The notes below the pieces were generated by a model. It saw nothing but the letters and a program-made list of their open reading frames with translations. It had not been told where the DNA came from and searched no databases. From the NCBI RefSeq assembly GCF_033958435.1, contig NC_134138.1:186345298-186409297 (forward strand): a stretch of 64,000 nt of DNA. Direction: 5' to 3'. Shown here one piece after another: positions 13,501 to 26,453 of this stretch. Numbering within the stretch: position 1 is the stretch's first letter; every line of letters starts with the position of its first letter. The DNA comes from Carettochelys insculpta (Eukaryota > Chordata > Testudines > Carettochelyidae). The translations under genes and the position numbers were made by a program.

Positions 13501-16500
13501 TTAAATGGACGCTGTCAACACTGGTAAGGCTAAAAACTAATCACTAGGCTGACAGTGGTGTCCTCTGGGAGAACTTAACTTAGCTGCCTAAAATAACTCT
13601 TCCTTCCTACTACTAGAAAAATGAAAAGAAAGAAAATGTAAAAAAATTCACAATGCAGAACTCAATTCCCTCTCTCAGAGCACCAGTCTTGCAATCTGCT
13701 GAGCTGCTTCAGCCTCCAGAGAAGTTGCTGGGAAATGAAAGTGAGGCGTATCTCAAGGAATCATTCAGCGTTGTGCAGAATCAGGCCCCATAAGACTTAG
13801 AAAAGGGTTTTTTTTATCATACGTCTCATAGAATGCTGTGTGTCATATTTTCTTCAGATTTCTAGCATCAATATGAAAACAAATAGAAGGTAGGGCTGCT
13901 CCAGGTAAGAGCTTTCAGATGGACCCTGGGCTCAGTCAAAAGGGAGATCAATTTTTTGACTTTTTTTTCTAAAAAACTTTGATGTTTTTCCCTTAAAATT
14001 CAAACTCTGGAGATTAACAGAGAAACAAGGAGAGAGAACAAAGCATTCGTGTAAAATGTGTCAGTCAAAATTCAGCAGAGGAATTGTTGCATATGGAAAG
14101 CTTTACGTGTTTAGAGGACAGTTTATTTTTTTGGCTTTGATAGGGTTAGTGGAAAAGTTTGAGGTTTTGTTCAATTTTACAACATGCAGAAGTGCTGACC
14201 ACTGCAGGCTGGCAAAACCCTATATCCCCTCTAAATAGGCGGGGTCTTAAACTGCATTGTGCGTACTGTGGTTTTATTGTGGGTGGGTGGAAAACCATGA
14301 AGCGTGTGCAGTGAGGCATTCCACCTCTCTGTGCACAATGGAGTAAAGGTCCACGGCAGCATCCTCGGGGACAAAGCAAAGGGAGAAAGGAAAGCCTCAA
14401 GATATGGTCTGTAACAGCTTTGCTAACCATAATGATGTCACAGCTTTGAATGTCCAATCTCCTGTAAAGCCAGAAATGGGATTTCTGTACCCTTGCAAAC
14501 TGGAGGTTCCCAAATTCCCAAGGCGACCTAATAAATATATCTCCATGGTGATGTCTGAGATAACAGTTACATATATGACAGTCTTAGGGGACGGAAAAAC
14601 CCTTGTAAAGATTTTTAGTGGTGCTTCTAAGCATTACACAGCTGGACTCATGGTCTCTAAGGCACTTGGCTTTACAGCTGGAGAGAGACAAAAATAGTCA
14701 CATTAAACTATAAAAACCTCTCCTGAATACTCTTAAAATAGTTTCTGTAACATATGAGCTCTATACAAAATACGTGGTGGTAAGGCATAAAGACTTTCTC
14801 TGCATATTTGGGATGACCTACATAGCTCACCAGTGGCTTTTCATCATGTTTAATACATGAGCTAGATTAATAATTCATAATGCCTCATTTTCTCTAGCAA
14901 CATCACTTCTTTTTTTCTGTTTGCCAGTGAGCTGTAAACAGCTTATACATCTAATTTATTTGCTGAGTAATTTCTGAAACTAATTTTTGGAGTGTAGCTT
15001 ATTCACAACCCGTTCATTGTCCTTCTTCAATGTCTGTATTCCCAAACTCAAGCTTTTTTAAATGGACTGATAAGTCACATGGCATATTTTTGTTTCCTGA
15101 TTGGATTGGTGTAACTCTTTGGATCAGTTTTCCAGCATGGATACCCGTTATTATGAACTGGGTATTTGTTTAATGTATGTTCTGCAAGATTTGCTCAAAA
15201 CCCATTGTTTTGGTGAACATTTCTGCTAGTGAGTTTCTATTACTAGAATATTCACAAAGAAGAACATTGGAGGGATATGAACACAGTCAAAGCAGAGTCT
15301 CTTAAAAAATCATCCAAGAGTTTGAGTTTTATTTGCAGTTTTCAGCCACCTTTCTTTCTCAAATGCAGATATAAATGTGTATATACGTGCATTGTATAAT
15401 ATTGAGTGTAATTATGTTTTAGTTTTACTTTTTGTTATCTGTAATAACTACTAAAATCATACATCTGAAAGATTAACTTCATGACTGATTGCAGTGGAAA
15501 TACAATGTAGATAATGTTTCTGAGTTCTAAAAATATTCAATCAAGTATGAACTCAAAGGGGGTCATAATAAGCAATTTAGTAACATAATTTAACTTCTAG
15601 AAAGGGCCTAATCCCAAATCCACTTAAATCAGTTGAAAGATTCCCACTGACATCTGTGGATTTTGAATCACGCCCGGTATGAACAGCTAATACTTAGCAG
15701 TTAAAAACTGATCATGATATGTTACATATTTGCTGTATAACTACAGTCATTGTATTATAAAGCATATAATATGTATGTCTATTCCAAATAATGTGATAAC
15801 TTCATTTTTTGCAAACAAAAGAGACTGTTTGCTTTTGAAGAAATTTTCACTCATCCCTAATTATGATTAAGAGCTCTGATCCTACCCATATTTTTTAACA
15901 CTGGGATTGTTTCAGTTTTTCAAATCACCATTTATGTATTCTTTAAGGGTATGTCTACACTTACTGGAAGATGGACTCCTTCAGGGTTGATCTTCCAGGG
16001 TTCGATTTAGCACACCTAGTGGAAACGTGCTAAATCGAACAATCGGGGATTAACAGTTAGCCCTGGTACTCCTCATCCTCATGAGTAGAGTTTCTCCCAT
16101 CAACCTCCCTCTGTGTGGATGGCCATCAAAACCAGCCTTTGATACATCGATTCCAGCTATGCAATTATCGTAGCTGGAATTGCACATCTGAGATCAACTT
16201 TTCAGCCTAGTGTAGACCTTACCTTATTATTCTGTACTATGATCTGGTGTATAAGTGTGAGGATTTTTTTTTGTTGTCTTTTTTGTCTTTGACTTGAAAA
16301 GCGCAAGCACTCTTACCTGTTCACATATGCTCTGGCCCACTGAATATTAAAGCACCAGCTATTTTACTGCAGCCTGGAATACAGTTAGAAATTTAAACTA
16401 TTATCTTCATCTCAGCTGTCTGGGGAGTAATAGTTCCTTGGATGTATCTGAAGAAACCTGGAGCCTTTTCATTTCTTTGTACCCTTGTATTTTAAATTAC

Positions 16501-19500
16501 TTTTCTGTCTTGGGGGAGTAAAAAAGTTCATTAACTGATAAGACCTTCACAGACGTGTAGTTCAGTGCTGAGCGTTGGCACAACTTGAAACCTGACTCTT
16601 CCAGCACATTTCAGCAGCATTTCTTTGTGTTCCCACATAAAATGGCATGTACCAATCAAAATACCTATCTAATGAGCAGCTAATAATTCATGTACAGGTT
16701 CTGCCTCCCTGGTCCAGAGAGCCCCAGTGGCAGAGGTTTCCCACAGCCAGGAGCAGAGATGGTTCAGCAGTCTGGCAGCTTGTGGGGCCACTGGGGCAAC
16801 AAAGCCTTTAGGTGGGTGTTTGGGACTGGTGGAACCCAAGGGCTAGTGAGGGCTGGCAGAGCCTGCAGTGGCAGTGGGGTGGGGAGAGTTGGCATGGCCT
16901 GCGTCAGCATCAGCATCAGCATCAGCATCAGCATCCGCAGCACAGTGGCTGGGGAGGGGAATCCCATGGTTGGGTTGCCCCCTGCCAGCCCAGAGACCTG
17001 ACCTCCCCTGGTCCAGCAAACTCCCTTGTTAAGGAGCAGTGTGGTCCCAAGGGTGCCACCAGGGAGGTCCAACCCATATATAAAAGCAGTGTATGGTAAG
17101 ATAAAAATATCCTCCTCTGCCATTAGAAAGAAAGAAAGGAATCGTTATTTTATATTAAGGGTACAGTTATAAATTACTTACACAAGGTTAATAAATGCTA
17201 TACTAGATTTTTTTGAATAAATCTTCAGTCAGTTATAGATGGTTGTAGAGTCCAGCCAGTTAAAGAGTGCACGCAGCTGAGGATACAGCTCTTAAGGTCA
17301 GGCTTTTACACGTTAGAGAAAGATGTTACTGTCCTCAACTTGTTGCCATCAAGCTGTGGCCACACTTGGCCAAAACTTCAAAATGGCCATGCTAATGGCC
17401 AAATCGAAGAACACTGATGAGGCGCCGAAATGAATATTCAGTGCACGGCTGGGCTACATGGGGTCCTTTTCGAAAGGACTCCACATATTTCAAAATACCC
17501 TCATTCTTCTCAGCTGAGTTCAGGGGGATTAAGGGGGATTTCAAAATGTGCAGGGTCCTTTTGAAAAGGACTCCTGTGTAGCTGAGCCATGTACTTTCAA
17601 AAGTGGCAATTTCAAAGCGCCGTGGCCGGCAGCATGCTAATGAGGCACTTAATACTCATTTCAGTGCCTCGTTAGTATTCTTTGATTTGGCCATTAGCAT
17701 GGCGATTTCGAAGTTTTGGCCAAGTGTGGACACAGCCCATGTGCTTAAGCGCTATTCAGAACAGGATCATTTTAGGAATGTAGGACATAGGTGAAGTCTC
17801 CATTGTATACTACCCATGGTGGAGCTGCTAGGATTTCCCCCTCTGGGTAGAAGATCTACATCTTACCATTTGGTTGAAATGCTACTGAAATTCAGAGTTG
17901 CACTGTAAGTTGTGAATGTGGCTGTTGGCTTAGTTCCATTTTTTATGCTTGTCACTCAAAAGGTTACCAAGATGTGGACCATTAATTTCTTATTAAATTG
18001 TGAGAATGATTCACTTTTCAATTTATAGGGAAAATTAGAAGCTGTTTGACTGTTCAAAAACAAGGTTAGGTGGTTTACAAGAAATAATTGTGTCCTGCAA
18101 CTGGGCAAGTAAGTCCCATCTAGATTCAAATCCAGATTGAATTTACCCCAAAGTTCAGAAATATTTTAATCTGTGGATTTGAATTAGATCCTTCACTATT
18201 TTATATAGTATCATTGGAAGTGTGTTTATTGTGTTGGTCAGTTGCTGAAATTGTTTTCTGCATGTGGAGGACAGGGTCTGTGGAAAGGTTTTTATTACAT
18301 AAATAGAGCCCAGAAGAAAGGGAATGAAGATTACTTGTTCTTATAATAGTCCTACATCCCTAGGAAAACAAAGTCACTCTAGAGATGTGTCATTTTAATG
18401 GTATTGTCCTGTTTCTTTCTCCCATGTTTGGTCATGTAGGTGGTTCTTCAAAAAATCTTCTGGATTTAATGAAAAGGTAAGTGCTTAGGGGGATTTGTGC
18501 CTGGTCTGTGTAGAATAATTAGAATTCTATTTTCCAAAATTAATCAAAACAAAACTGTGCATTGAATATACTGGCTGACAGTGCTGTAAGTCTTAAACCA
18601 CAGATTTAGTGACCTACCAACTTTTGAAAAGCTGTTTATTTCTTCTGCCTGATGGAGAATATGTAATTGAAATAAAAACTTTGGATTGAATGACCTCATA
18701 CATTTTTTAGGGCCCACACCGAAGCCTGTGGAAGTCAATAGGAGTCTTGCCACTGAGGATCAGGTCCCTACATGAGGTTTACTCTCACATAATTTTATTA
18801 ACTTACACTGGAATAAATGAATTGTCGATTTATATAATGATAAATTAATTATTAAAAGGGCCCTTTAGTTTATTCTGTGAAAGTAATTTCTGATAAAGTT
18901 GAGTGTCTGAGGATGAACCAGCAACAACCCAACGTGTGAGCTGAATTTAGATGAGTAGTGGTTTGGTTTGAGTTGCCACCTCTAGAGTTAATAGAAGGGA
19001 ATACATTGTAGGTCTCACACCCCAGTCACTCAAAACCGATCCTCAGGGTTTTCTTGTAATAAATCCTCATTCTTTGATATTATGCCTGTAATGCATAACA
19101 CAATAGAAGTGCTGAGCCATTGGAGAAACGTGTGTTTCTGAACCATTGGGCCACGTCACCAGCAGGAGGGCTGTCTGTCCGCTTGAGCATTCCCTGCTGC
19201 CAGTGACTGCCACGTAATTCCTTTCCCTCCAATAATCACTAAGAGCTTGTCTATACTTACTGGAAGATGAATGTGCTGATGGTCAATCTTCCAGAGTTCG
19301 ACTTTGCGTGTCTGGTGAAGACACAGAAAAATCGACCTCTCTGGGCTCAGCCGTCAACCCCTGTACTCCACACTATTGCTAGGAGTAAGGGACGGTAATG
19401 CGAGACTGTAGAGACACAGTCTTCACTAGGGATATAAGTCATTTCCGACCATGGCTTCTATCTGCACAAATGCCAGAGCTAGAAAGGCGTATCTGAAACC

Positions 19501-22500
19501 GACTTATTTCCCTAATTAAATAGACAAACCCTCAGCAGTTCCTCTTGGCTGTGGCTACTTGTCAGCACTCGTGTGTGGCTCTTTCAAACATTCCTTTGTC
19601 TTCTCATTGCTATTTTTTTCAGTTTTTTTTCCCCTCTGGCAGCTTGTTTTTACAGAGGAAACAATGTGCCTGTATGAACGCACGCTGTGAAGTTTTGACG
19701 TGTCACTTATTTCTGTGACAATTTTTCAATAAGTACAATGTGTTTCTCCACAACAGTCCAGCTCTGCCAAGAGCTTGCCCATTGCCACCACCTTAGGGAA
19801 GGCAAAATCCTAGCACAGAGCAGTGGCTCCAAGTCCTAGCCAAAGATGGCTGACCCCTGCAGAGCGGGCGCAAAGTAGGGTGCACTCTTTTCCCCACATT
19901 CAGACAATGCTAGCCCAATTGAGGTTTCAGTGAACAGATGGGCCTTATGCTGTACCCTGAAGATGAATGAGCTCTGCCTGCTGTTGGATCAAGAAGAAGA
20001 CAAAGCCCCAGAGTTGAACGCAACCACATTCCACTTTTAGCCCACAGCCTCTTCAAATATAGGAGTGTTGAGCAAAGCGTCCCAGCTGATCTTAGCTACC
20101 AGTGCAGTAGATAGGAAGCAAAGTGGTGTCTCAAACCATTTGAGATGAATGAAAACAGAACGAGAGACTCGTGAATGGATTTTCTAATATAATGGCATGT
20201 TCATGGAAGAAGATGAATTTGTGAAATGCCAGGGTTTCGGGTCCTGGGCATTAGATAGATGCCCCAATGGGGACATGTATGTTCAGTCTGAAGCGACCCC
20301 TGCCAATCAGTTACTACAATCTGACCCTCTTTGAAGTAGGGGATGATGTGGTTTCCAATTCAAATACCTGTGTCTGAATATATCCCTAAGGGTTTTGATT
20401 TCCAGGTCAACTTCAGAGCCAGAAGGAACCTCTTTTCCAATTACATGTACAATATGTAAAATTTTCTTTTATCCCAAATCTTGGAATTTTGTGATAATCA
20501 TGAAAATAACAGATTTAAAGAGATTTCCTCCATCTTGGCCAATACTCTTCAGAGTTTAGCTCTCTAGAGTTCATCAATTTTGAAGCTGAAACCTAATTCT
20601 GATTCAGCTGTGAAAGAAAAACCTAGTGTAAACCTAGTCCTGAGTGAGACATGCCCTCTTTGTCCAATCTCTGATTCAAATTCTTTGGTCATGGCTCTAC
20701 CTGAAAGGGTGCTTGCAGAGATGGCAGAATAGCAGCTAATAAAAAAGTGGAAATAAATATATCAGGATAAGAGGGAATTATGAAAAAAAATGAAATTACC
20801 AAAATATAGGACAATAATAAAAAGAGATTTTGAATGATTCAGACATGGTCTCAGTCTAAAAGAACTACTCCACAATGTACAGTTGTGAATCATTCAAGCT
20901 ACAGTATGAAAGGGTCTTCTCCATTAACATTGCTACTTATTTATTTTTTGTATTTTTAGCTTGGCTAGGAATCAGCTGTTGGACAATCCAGCCATTGTTA
21001 TTTATGCTTCAATTGGGAATGATGTCTGCAATGGGTAAGGTGTCAACAAACTAAAATACTGTTTTAATTCCATATATGTGCCTTGGAGGCTTAATCACTA
21101 GTGAAATATTTCAGTGTTATTATTTTACACTTCCATTTCAATTAATTCCATTGCTAGTGTTGCTGTTTTGTTAAACTTTCCTGAAAAATATTAGTCACAG
21201 TTACAGAGCTTGCTGCTTCTTTGCCTCAGAATGCATCACCTCACAAGATAGCATGGGACATTTTAGCTGAGGTTGATCCTGCTTTAGTCAGGGAGCTGGA
21301 CTAGATGGCCTCCTGAGGTCCCTTCCAGTCCTAGAATTCCACAATTCTATGATGCTATAGCAGGCCTCTTTTGTGCAGGTGTGTCTAGGTGAAATGACAT
21401 AACTCTTCCACTTCTTAACCCAGACTCAGGGACACAGCATTGTGTAGCTCAATCATTATCACCCTTTGCCTTCCACTGGAACCATGAATTTCTGTGTTTC
21501 TGTGAAATGTGTATTTAAAACAGAGTGTAATTCAGCAGTATGAACAAAGCATTAGAGACAATCAGATTTTAAGACAACAAAGCATATACATATGTTGTGA
21601 ACTCAGTTTAAGCTATATTTTGAATTATGTGGAAAAACCAGATCCAAGACTCTCAAATTTGGCACCCAACTTTTTGGATACTTTTGACCTTTATCTCTCT
21701 GTGCCTCAGTTCTCTGTATGTAAAAATGATCAATAACACTTACTCATTTTACAGGGTTGTTGTGCCAATAAATTCATTAATGTCTCTTGAAGCACACAGA
21801 TACTGTAGTGATGAGCACCAGAAGAAAATGATGAGGAAATTAATAATTCTGTCCATGGAAAAAATGTGCAATAAATAAGGCCACAATGAGGAAAAAACAA
21901 AATACCAAATAGCTGCTTTTTAAATCAATACCGCCCGATCTGTGCCTTCATTGAGCCAGCAATCTGGTGGGGAAAATAGCAGGTGATCATGTAGTTAAAG
22001 GTTTGATCATAATTTATATGTACACAGGGCAGAATAAAGTTTGCATGGACAATCTTAATTCTGGCATTTTTTATCTTTTGCATGCTTGAATTTGCAACCA
22101 TAATAATATCATATTGACATAGCTTAGTGTTTATGTCTAGCTAGCTACGCACACACATAGAGACAGAGGAAGACTTTATATATGTGTACTCAGCTATTAA
22201 CTAGAAAATGAAGCCATTACATTACCCAGTGCCTCAGTAATATGACTAAAGCCTTGGAACAGAAGCAAGCTATAATGAAGTTCACAGTAATAGAAAAGAC
22301 ATGACAATGACAAACACATATTACCTTTACCCAGTAATAAGTATTCATAATATCATCACAAAAATGAAATATCAGTGTTTGTGTGTCCTCATGCAGCAGC
22401 TTCTAGACATCAATCTAATCCTGGAACCCATGCACATGATAGTAGAGAGTGATCCTCTCTAGTCTGGCACAATCTCATCCAGCAACATCTGGAATCTAGC

Positions 22501-25500
22501 ATGAATTTAATTAGCCCAATGGCCACTTATCGTGGGTGTGGCCAAGGTTCCCGTGGTCCCATACAGTTTGTTTCCATCCACCAGTCTTGGCTCTCAATTT
22601 TCTGTGCTGTTCTTTAACTGTAATTTACCCCTACGTGTCTTCTAAGTGCCAAATAAGCAGTGGAAGTGTTGGTAATGCTCTAAAACAATATGACTTCCCA
22701 TTGTCCAGAAGATTGTCTTTTCTGGCACTGGTCAGGTCCCAAGGGTGCCAGACTAGAGAGGTTCAACCTATATTTGTCATGCAGGAGATTAGAGCATATG
22801 AGCATACTAGTTCCTTCTGACCTTAGAATCTATGAATTGCCTTTACTTTGTACTTTTTCTCTAATTCAAGTAACCCCCTCTGCTTTCCTGTGTCTCTGAC
22901 CTAATTTTTTTATTCTTGTAAAAAATCACTACTCTTCTGCAGTGTAAATTTGTTCTTGGCCTCATCCATATATGTAGGTTTTACAAAATGTTATTTATTA
23001 ATAATATTTATTCAGCATGTATTTTTATCTCAGCCTTCAACACATGCACTTTTGTCTGTTGAAATATTCTGTGCTGTCTCCCACCAAAGAAGTTGCCAGG
23101 ATCAAAAGTACTGAGTTATAAGAATACAATCATGCTTTTTACTCTTTCTGTGAAGGGCAGCTATTGCTGCCATATGCAAAAATTCACGGCTCTCCCCACA
23201 GATAGAACTGAGTGGACATGAAACTACAGATTGGGTTGCAAGAAGAGGTCCCTATATACAGTGAAACTTGTTAAGAGGCATCCACAGAGGTTTTACTGAA
23301 TGCAGACCATCTACTTGGTATGACATTAAACAAAAGTCTAGACAAACAAAAATATCTTTTAATGCAGTTTAGATTGTAGAGATAGAGGTTGTTCAGCCTA
23401 ATCTGATATTGCTAACTTCAGAAGAAAGAAATGTTGCTGTAGTCATCGCAGTCACAGTCCTTAGCAAAAGCATGGCTAAAATGCCAATAGTTCATCCCAT
23501 GTGGAGAGCTGGGCACTGAGTAATATAGGGCATTTGTAGAAGAGAAAAATAATGACATTGGCAGCACGTGCCCTACTTTCCCTCTAGTACCCACACAGGG
23601 GTGTCCAATCCGTGAGGGTTAGAAAAATAAAGACAGATGGGAGATTATGTCTCTTTGCCTACTGAGGCGCAAATGTGGGACGCAATGAGACTCAACAACT
23701 CAAAATGGGAAAAAAAAAAAGAAAATGTCATATAAGAAGCTTAAAATGCTGTGGAATTATTAAATGTACTTATTCAGTTTTATCTAATAAACCATTTCTA
23801 CAGCCTCTTTCATGATTCTGTATTCATAGTCTAAAGACATTAAACTGAAATGATAGCAAACAAGTTTTGAAATGGATATAATCCACTGTCTAAAATGGAC
23901 AGCTGAGATATATGATGGGAAAAGATTAACATTTAGTTATTACTATGCTGCTATTACTGGCTCCACTGCTTACTGTCCACAGTTCTGAAAATATTGCATA
24001 AGAGTGTAACTTAAACTCTTTGAGACCAAAGAACAGCAAACAATATTTTTAAGTGGACACATAAAAATGTCCTTCGAAAACAATTGTTATCAGACCAACA
24101 AACAAACAAACAATACCAAAACAAGCGGCAACATATGCAGCAAAAACAAAAAGAAGCAATGTAATCAGGTATCACAGCAATGAAGAAGTAACATTGCATC
24201 TGGTTTTAATAACAGAAAATGCATGTGCCGCACAGCCTTGCAAGGCATTCCACTACACAGCACCCGTGCGAATTGTGCACAAAACACCAGTGTTCCATGG
24301 AACATAGTTTAAGAAGCACTGCTTTATGCTCACGAGCACTCCCATCAATGTCAGCTGGACTAGTCCCATGTAGATTTATTCACTGAATTGCAGGACTAAG
24401 GGTGAAATATCACGTCTCCATACAGGGCCAGTCCCAGGCCTGTGAACTGTTGACATCCAACTAAAATTCTGTTCTGAGTATTTAATTGGTGCATAGGCCA
24501 TGCTCTGGTCTTCTCAGGAAGGCCCAACCTTGTCATACTCTAATGAATAAGGAATGAAGGATCAGGGCCCAAGCAAGGAATTCTATCTTTATGAATAGCA
24601 GACAAACACATGGCAGTGCGTAAACTTCTAAAGTGTGTGTGTGTGTCCTTGCTGAAGCACATAGTTCTGTCCCACAGGATTCTTTCCCCCAACCCCAATG
24701 CACATTTATTTCTAAGACCTCTAAACTAAAACTAGACTCTTTTTATGCACTATCCAGCTGTGAAATAAATTGCATCTGCTTTCCTGAGTTTATGCTTCAT
24801 TACAAACATTCAGGTTAGCTTTGCACTACTCTCATGAGGTAGGTGAGGATTATTGTTCTTTCTTCACAGGTGAAGAAACTGTGGAATGGTGATCTAGGGT
24901 AGGTCTCCATAGCAAAGAAAACCCATATCTGGCCCATGCTAGTTGACTTAGGCTTGCGGGGCTCTAACTGCTGAACTGGTCAGAGGGACCATCCCACCTC
25001 ACAGGGTCCTCAAACCTGGGCTCCAGCACAAACCCAGAAATCTACATAACAAAGAAATAACCATGCAGTCCAAGCCCCATGAGCCAAAGTCTGCTGGCAC
25101 AGGTCAGCCATAGATTTTTCTTTGCTAAATAGGTGAAGTGACTTGCCCAAAGTCAAAAGTTTGGATGAAATCCAGGTCTCCTGGCTGATAGTGGAGTAAG
25201 CTGCCTATGAACAGACACAAGGGTACTGAGGTGATAATAATGACAGATATAGCAAGGCACTGTGTGAGTTAGGTGGTGTTCAGACATTCATTATTTGAAA
25301 CCATTTAACTTGTTTGTATCCACTAGTACAAAGCCTCCGTTTAAATCTGTAGAGTTCCATTGACTTGAATGACATTAGCCGAGGACCTGAGAGAATATTT
25401 TTAACGGGAAGTCTAAATTATAAAGAGTTCTCTGCAGGCATTCAATATTCAAGTTGTGTTTTGCAGTGATTGGTCAAACAAGTCTCATGGGATTACACCT

Positions 25501-26422
25501 GCTTCGTGAGCACTTACCATATGAACATGCAGGGGTGCAAAGCTATGGTGTGCTTTCTGTGAATTCTCATGCATGTGACTTTAGAAACACTTTCTTTGGG
25601 CATTGACTACATGGAAATTTGTGGAGAGCAAAAGCAAAAAGGGCACAAGCATGTCTGTAGTTCATTGTAAATTGAAAGTGAGTATAAATGGGAACTGTTT
25701 TACATCATTCACCAGCACTAATAGAAAGCAATGGTATAAGACTCTCATGAATGACTATAAGACTATTTAACTCCTAGCTAAGGGCCACAGTGTGAACTAC
25801 AACTCACTGACCCCATCCCAGGGTAAGGTCTGTTTAGTACTATTGCACATTAGTCTGAACTTGATACAAATTTTGGGGTTTTTTTCCATATTGTGCATGG
25901 AAGCACAAATGTACACATGCTGAATTTTAGCCTCAATATCTTGAACTGCCATTTCTACACGGCTTTGGAGACCCAAATTATAAACACAATACTTTGTTCC
26001 TTATGCTAAAAATAGGTGTATATGGTAATGTCCACTACCCAGCATCCCCCTTAAATAGCCAGACTGAGTACTGGGGAGATGAGGGTAAATAAGGAGCAGG
26101 CACTTGAGGAGGCAGACTATGGGTGGGGAGACAGCTGAAGTATCCATGCATAAGGCTGCTTCCACTGGTTGTCTATGACCAGTCACCTGTGCATCTAGTG
26201 GTAGGCAGGCCCACCGAGCTTGGCTCCAAGCCATGCAACAGATGTGTGGGGAGCTCTCTGGTTCCTAAACCCCGCCTCTTGCACAGCAAAATGCCACCAT
26301 TTGTACTGTCTAGGGACATCTTGCCCACAGAGTTGAGGGCTGGATTTGAGTGGCAGAGCTGTGTCCTTGAAGCTCGTCTGTTTTATCTAGAATCAGTGGA
26401 ACACAGGTACCAAGAGTGTATA

Positions 26423-26453
<31 letters not shown>

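Larger units (their letters stand above)
11771..18439 (+). other. AOAH intron b-c (6,669 bp)
   Basis: Phase 1 intron. It contains a GC-richer block at about 12000-12240 with GCTCTGGGCAG-like repeats, a SINE-like piece (13025), a Harbinger-like MITE (15946), a GC-rich stretch with a hexanucleotide run (16690-17060) and a palindromic MITE (17351). Nothing coding was recognised. Confidence 0.8.
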
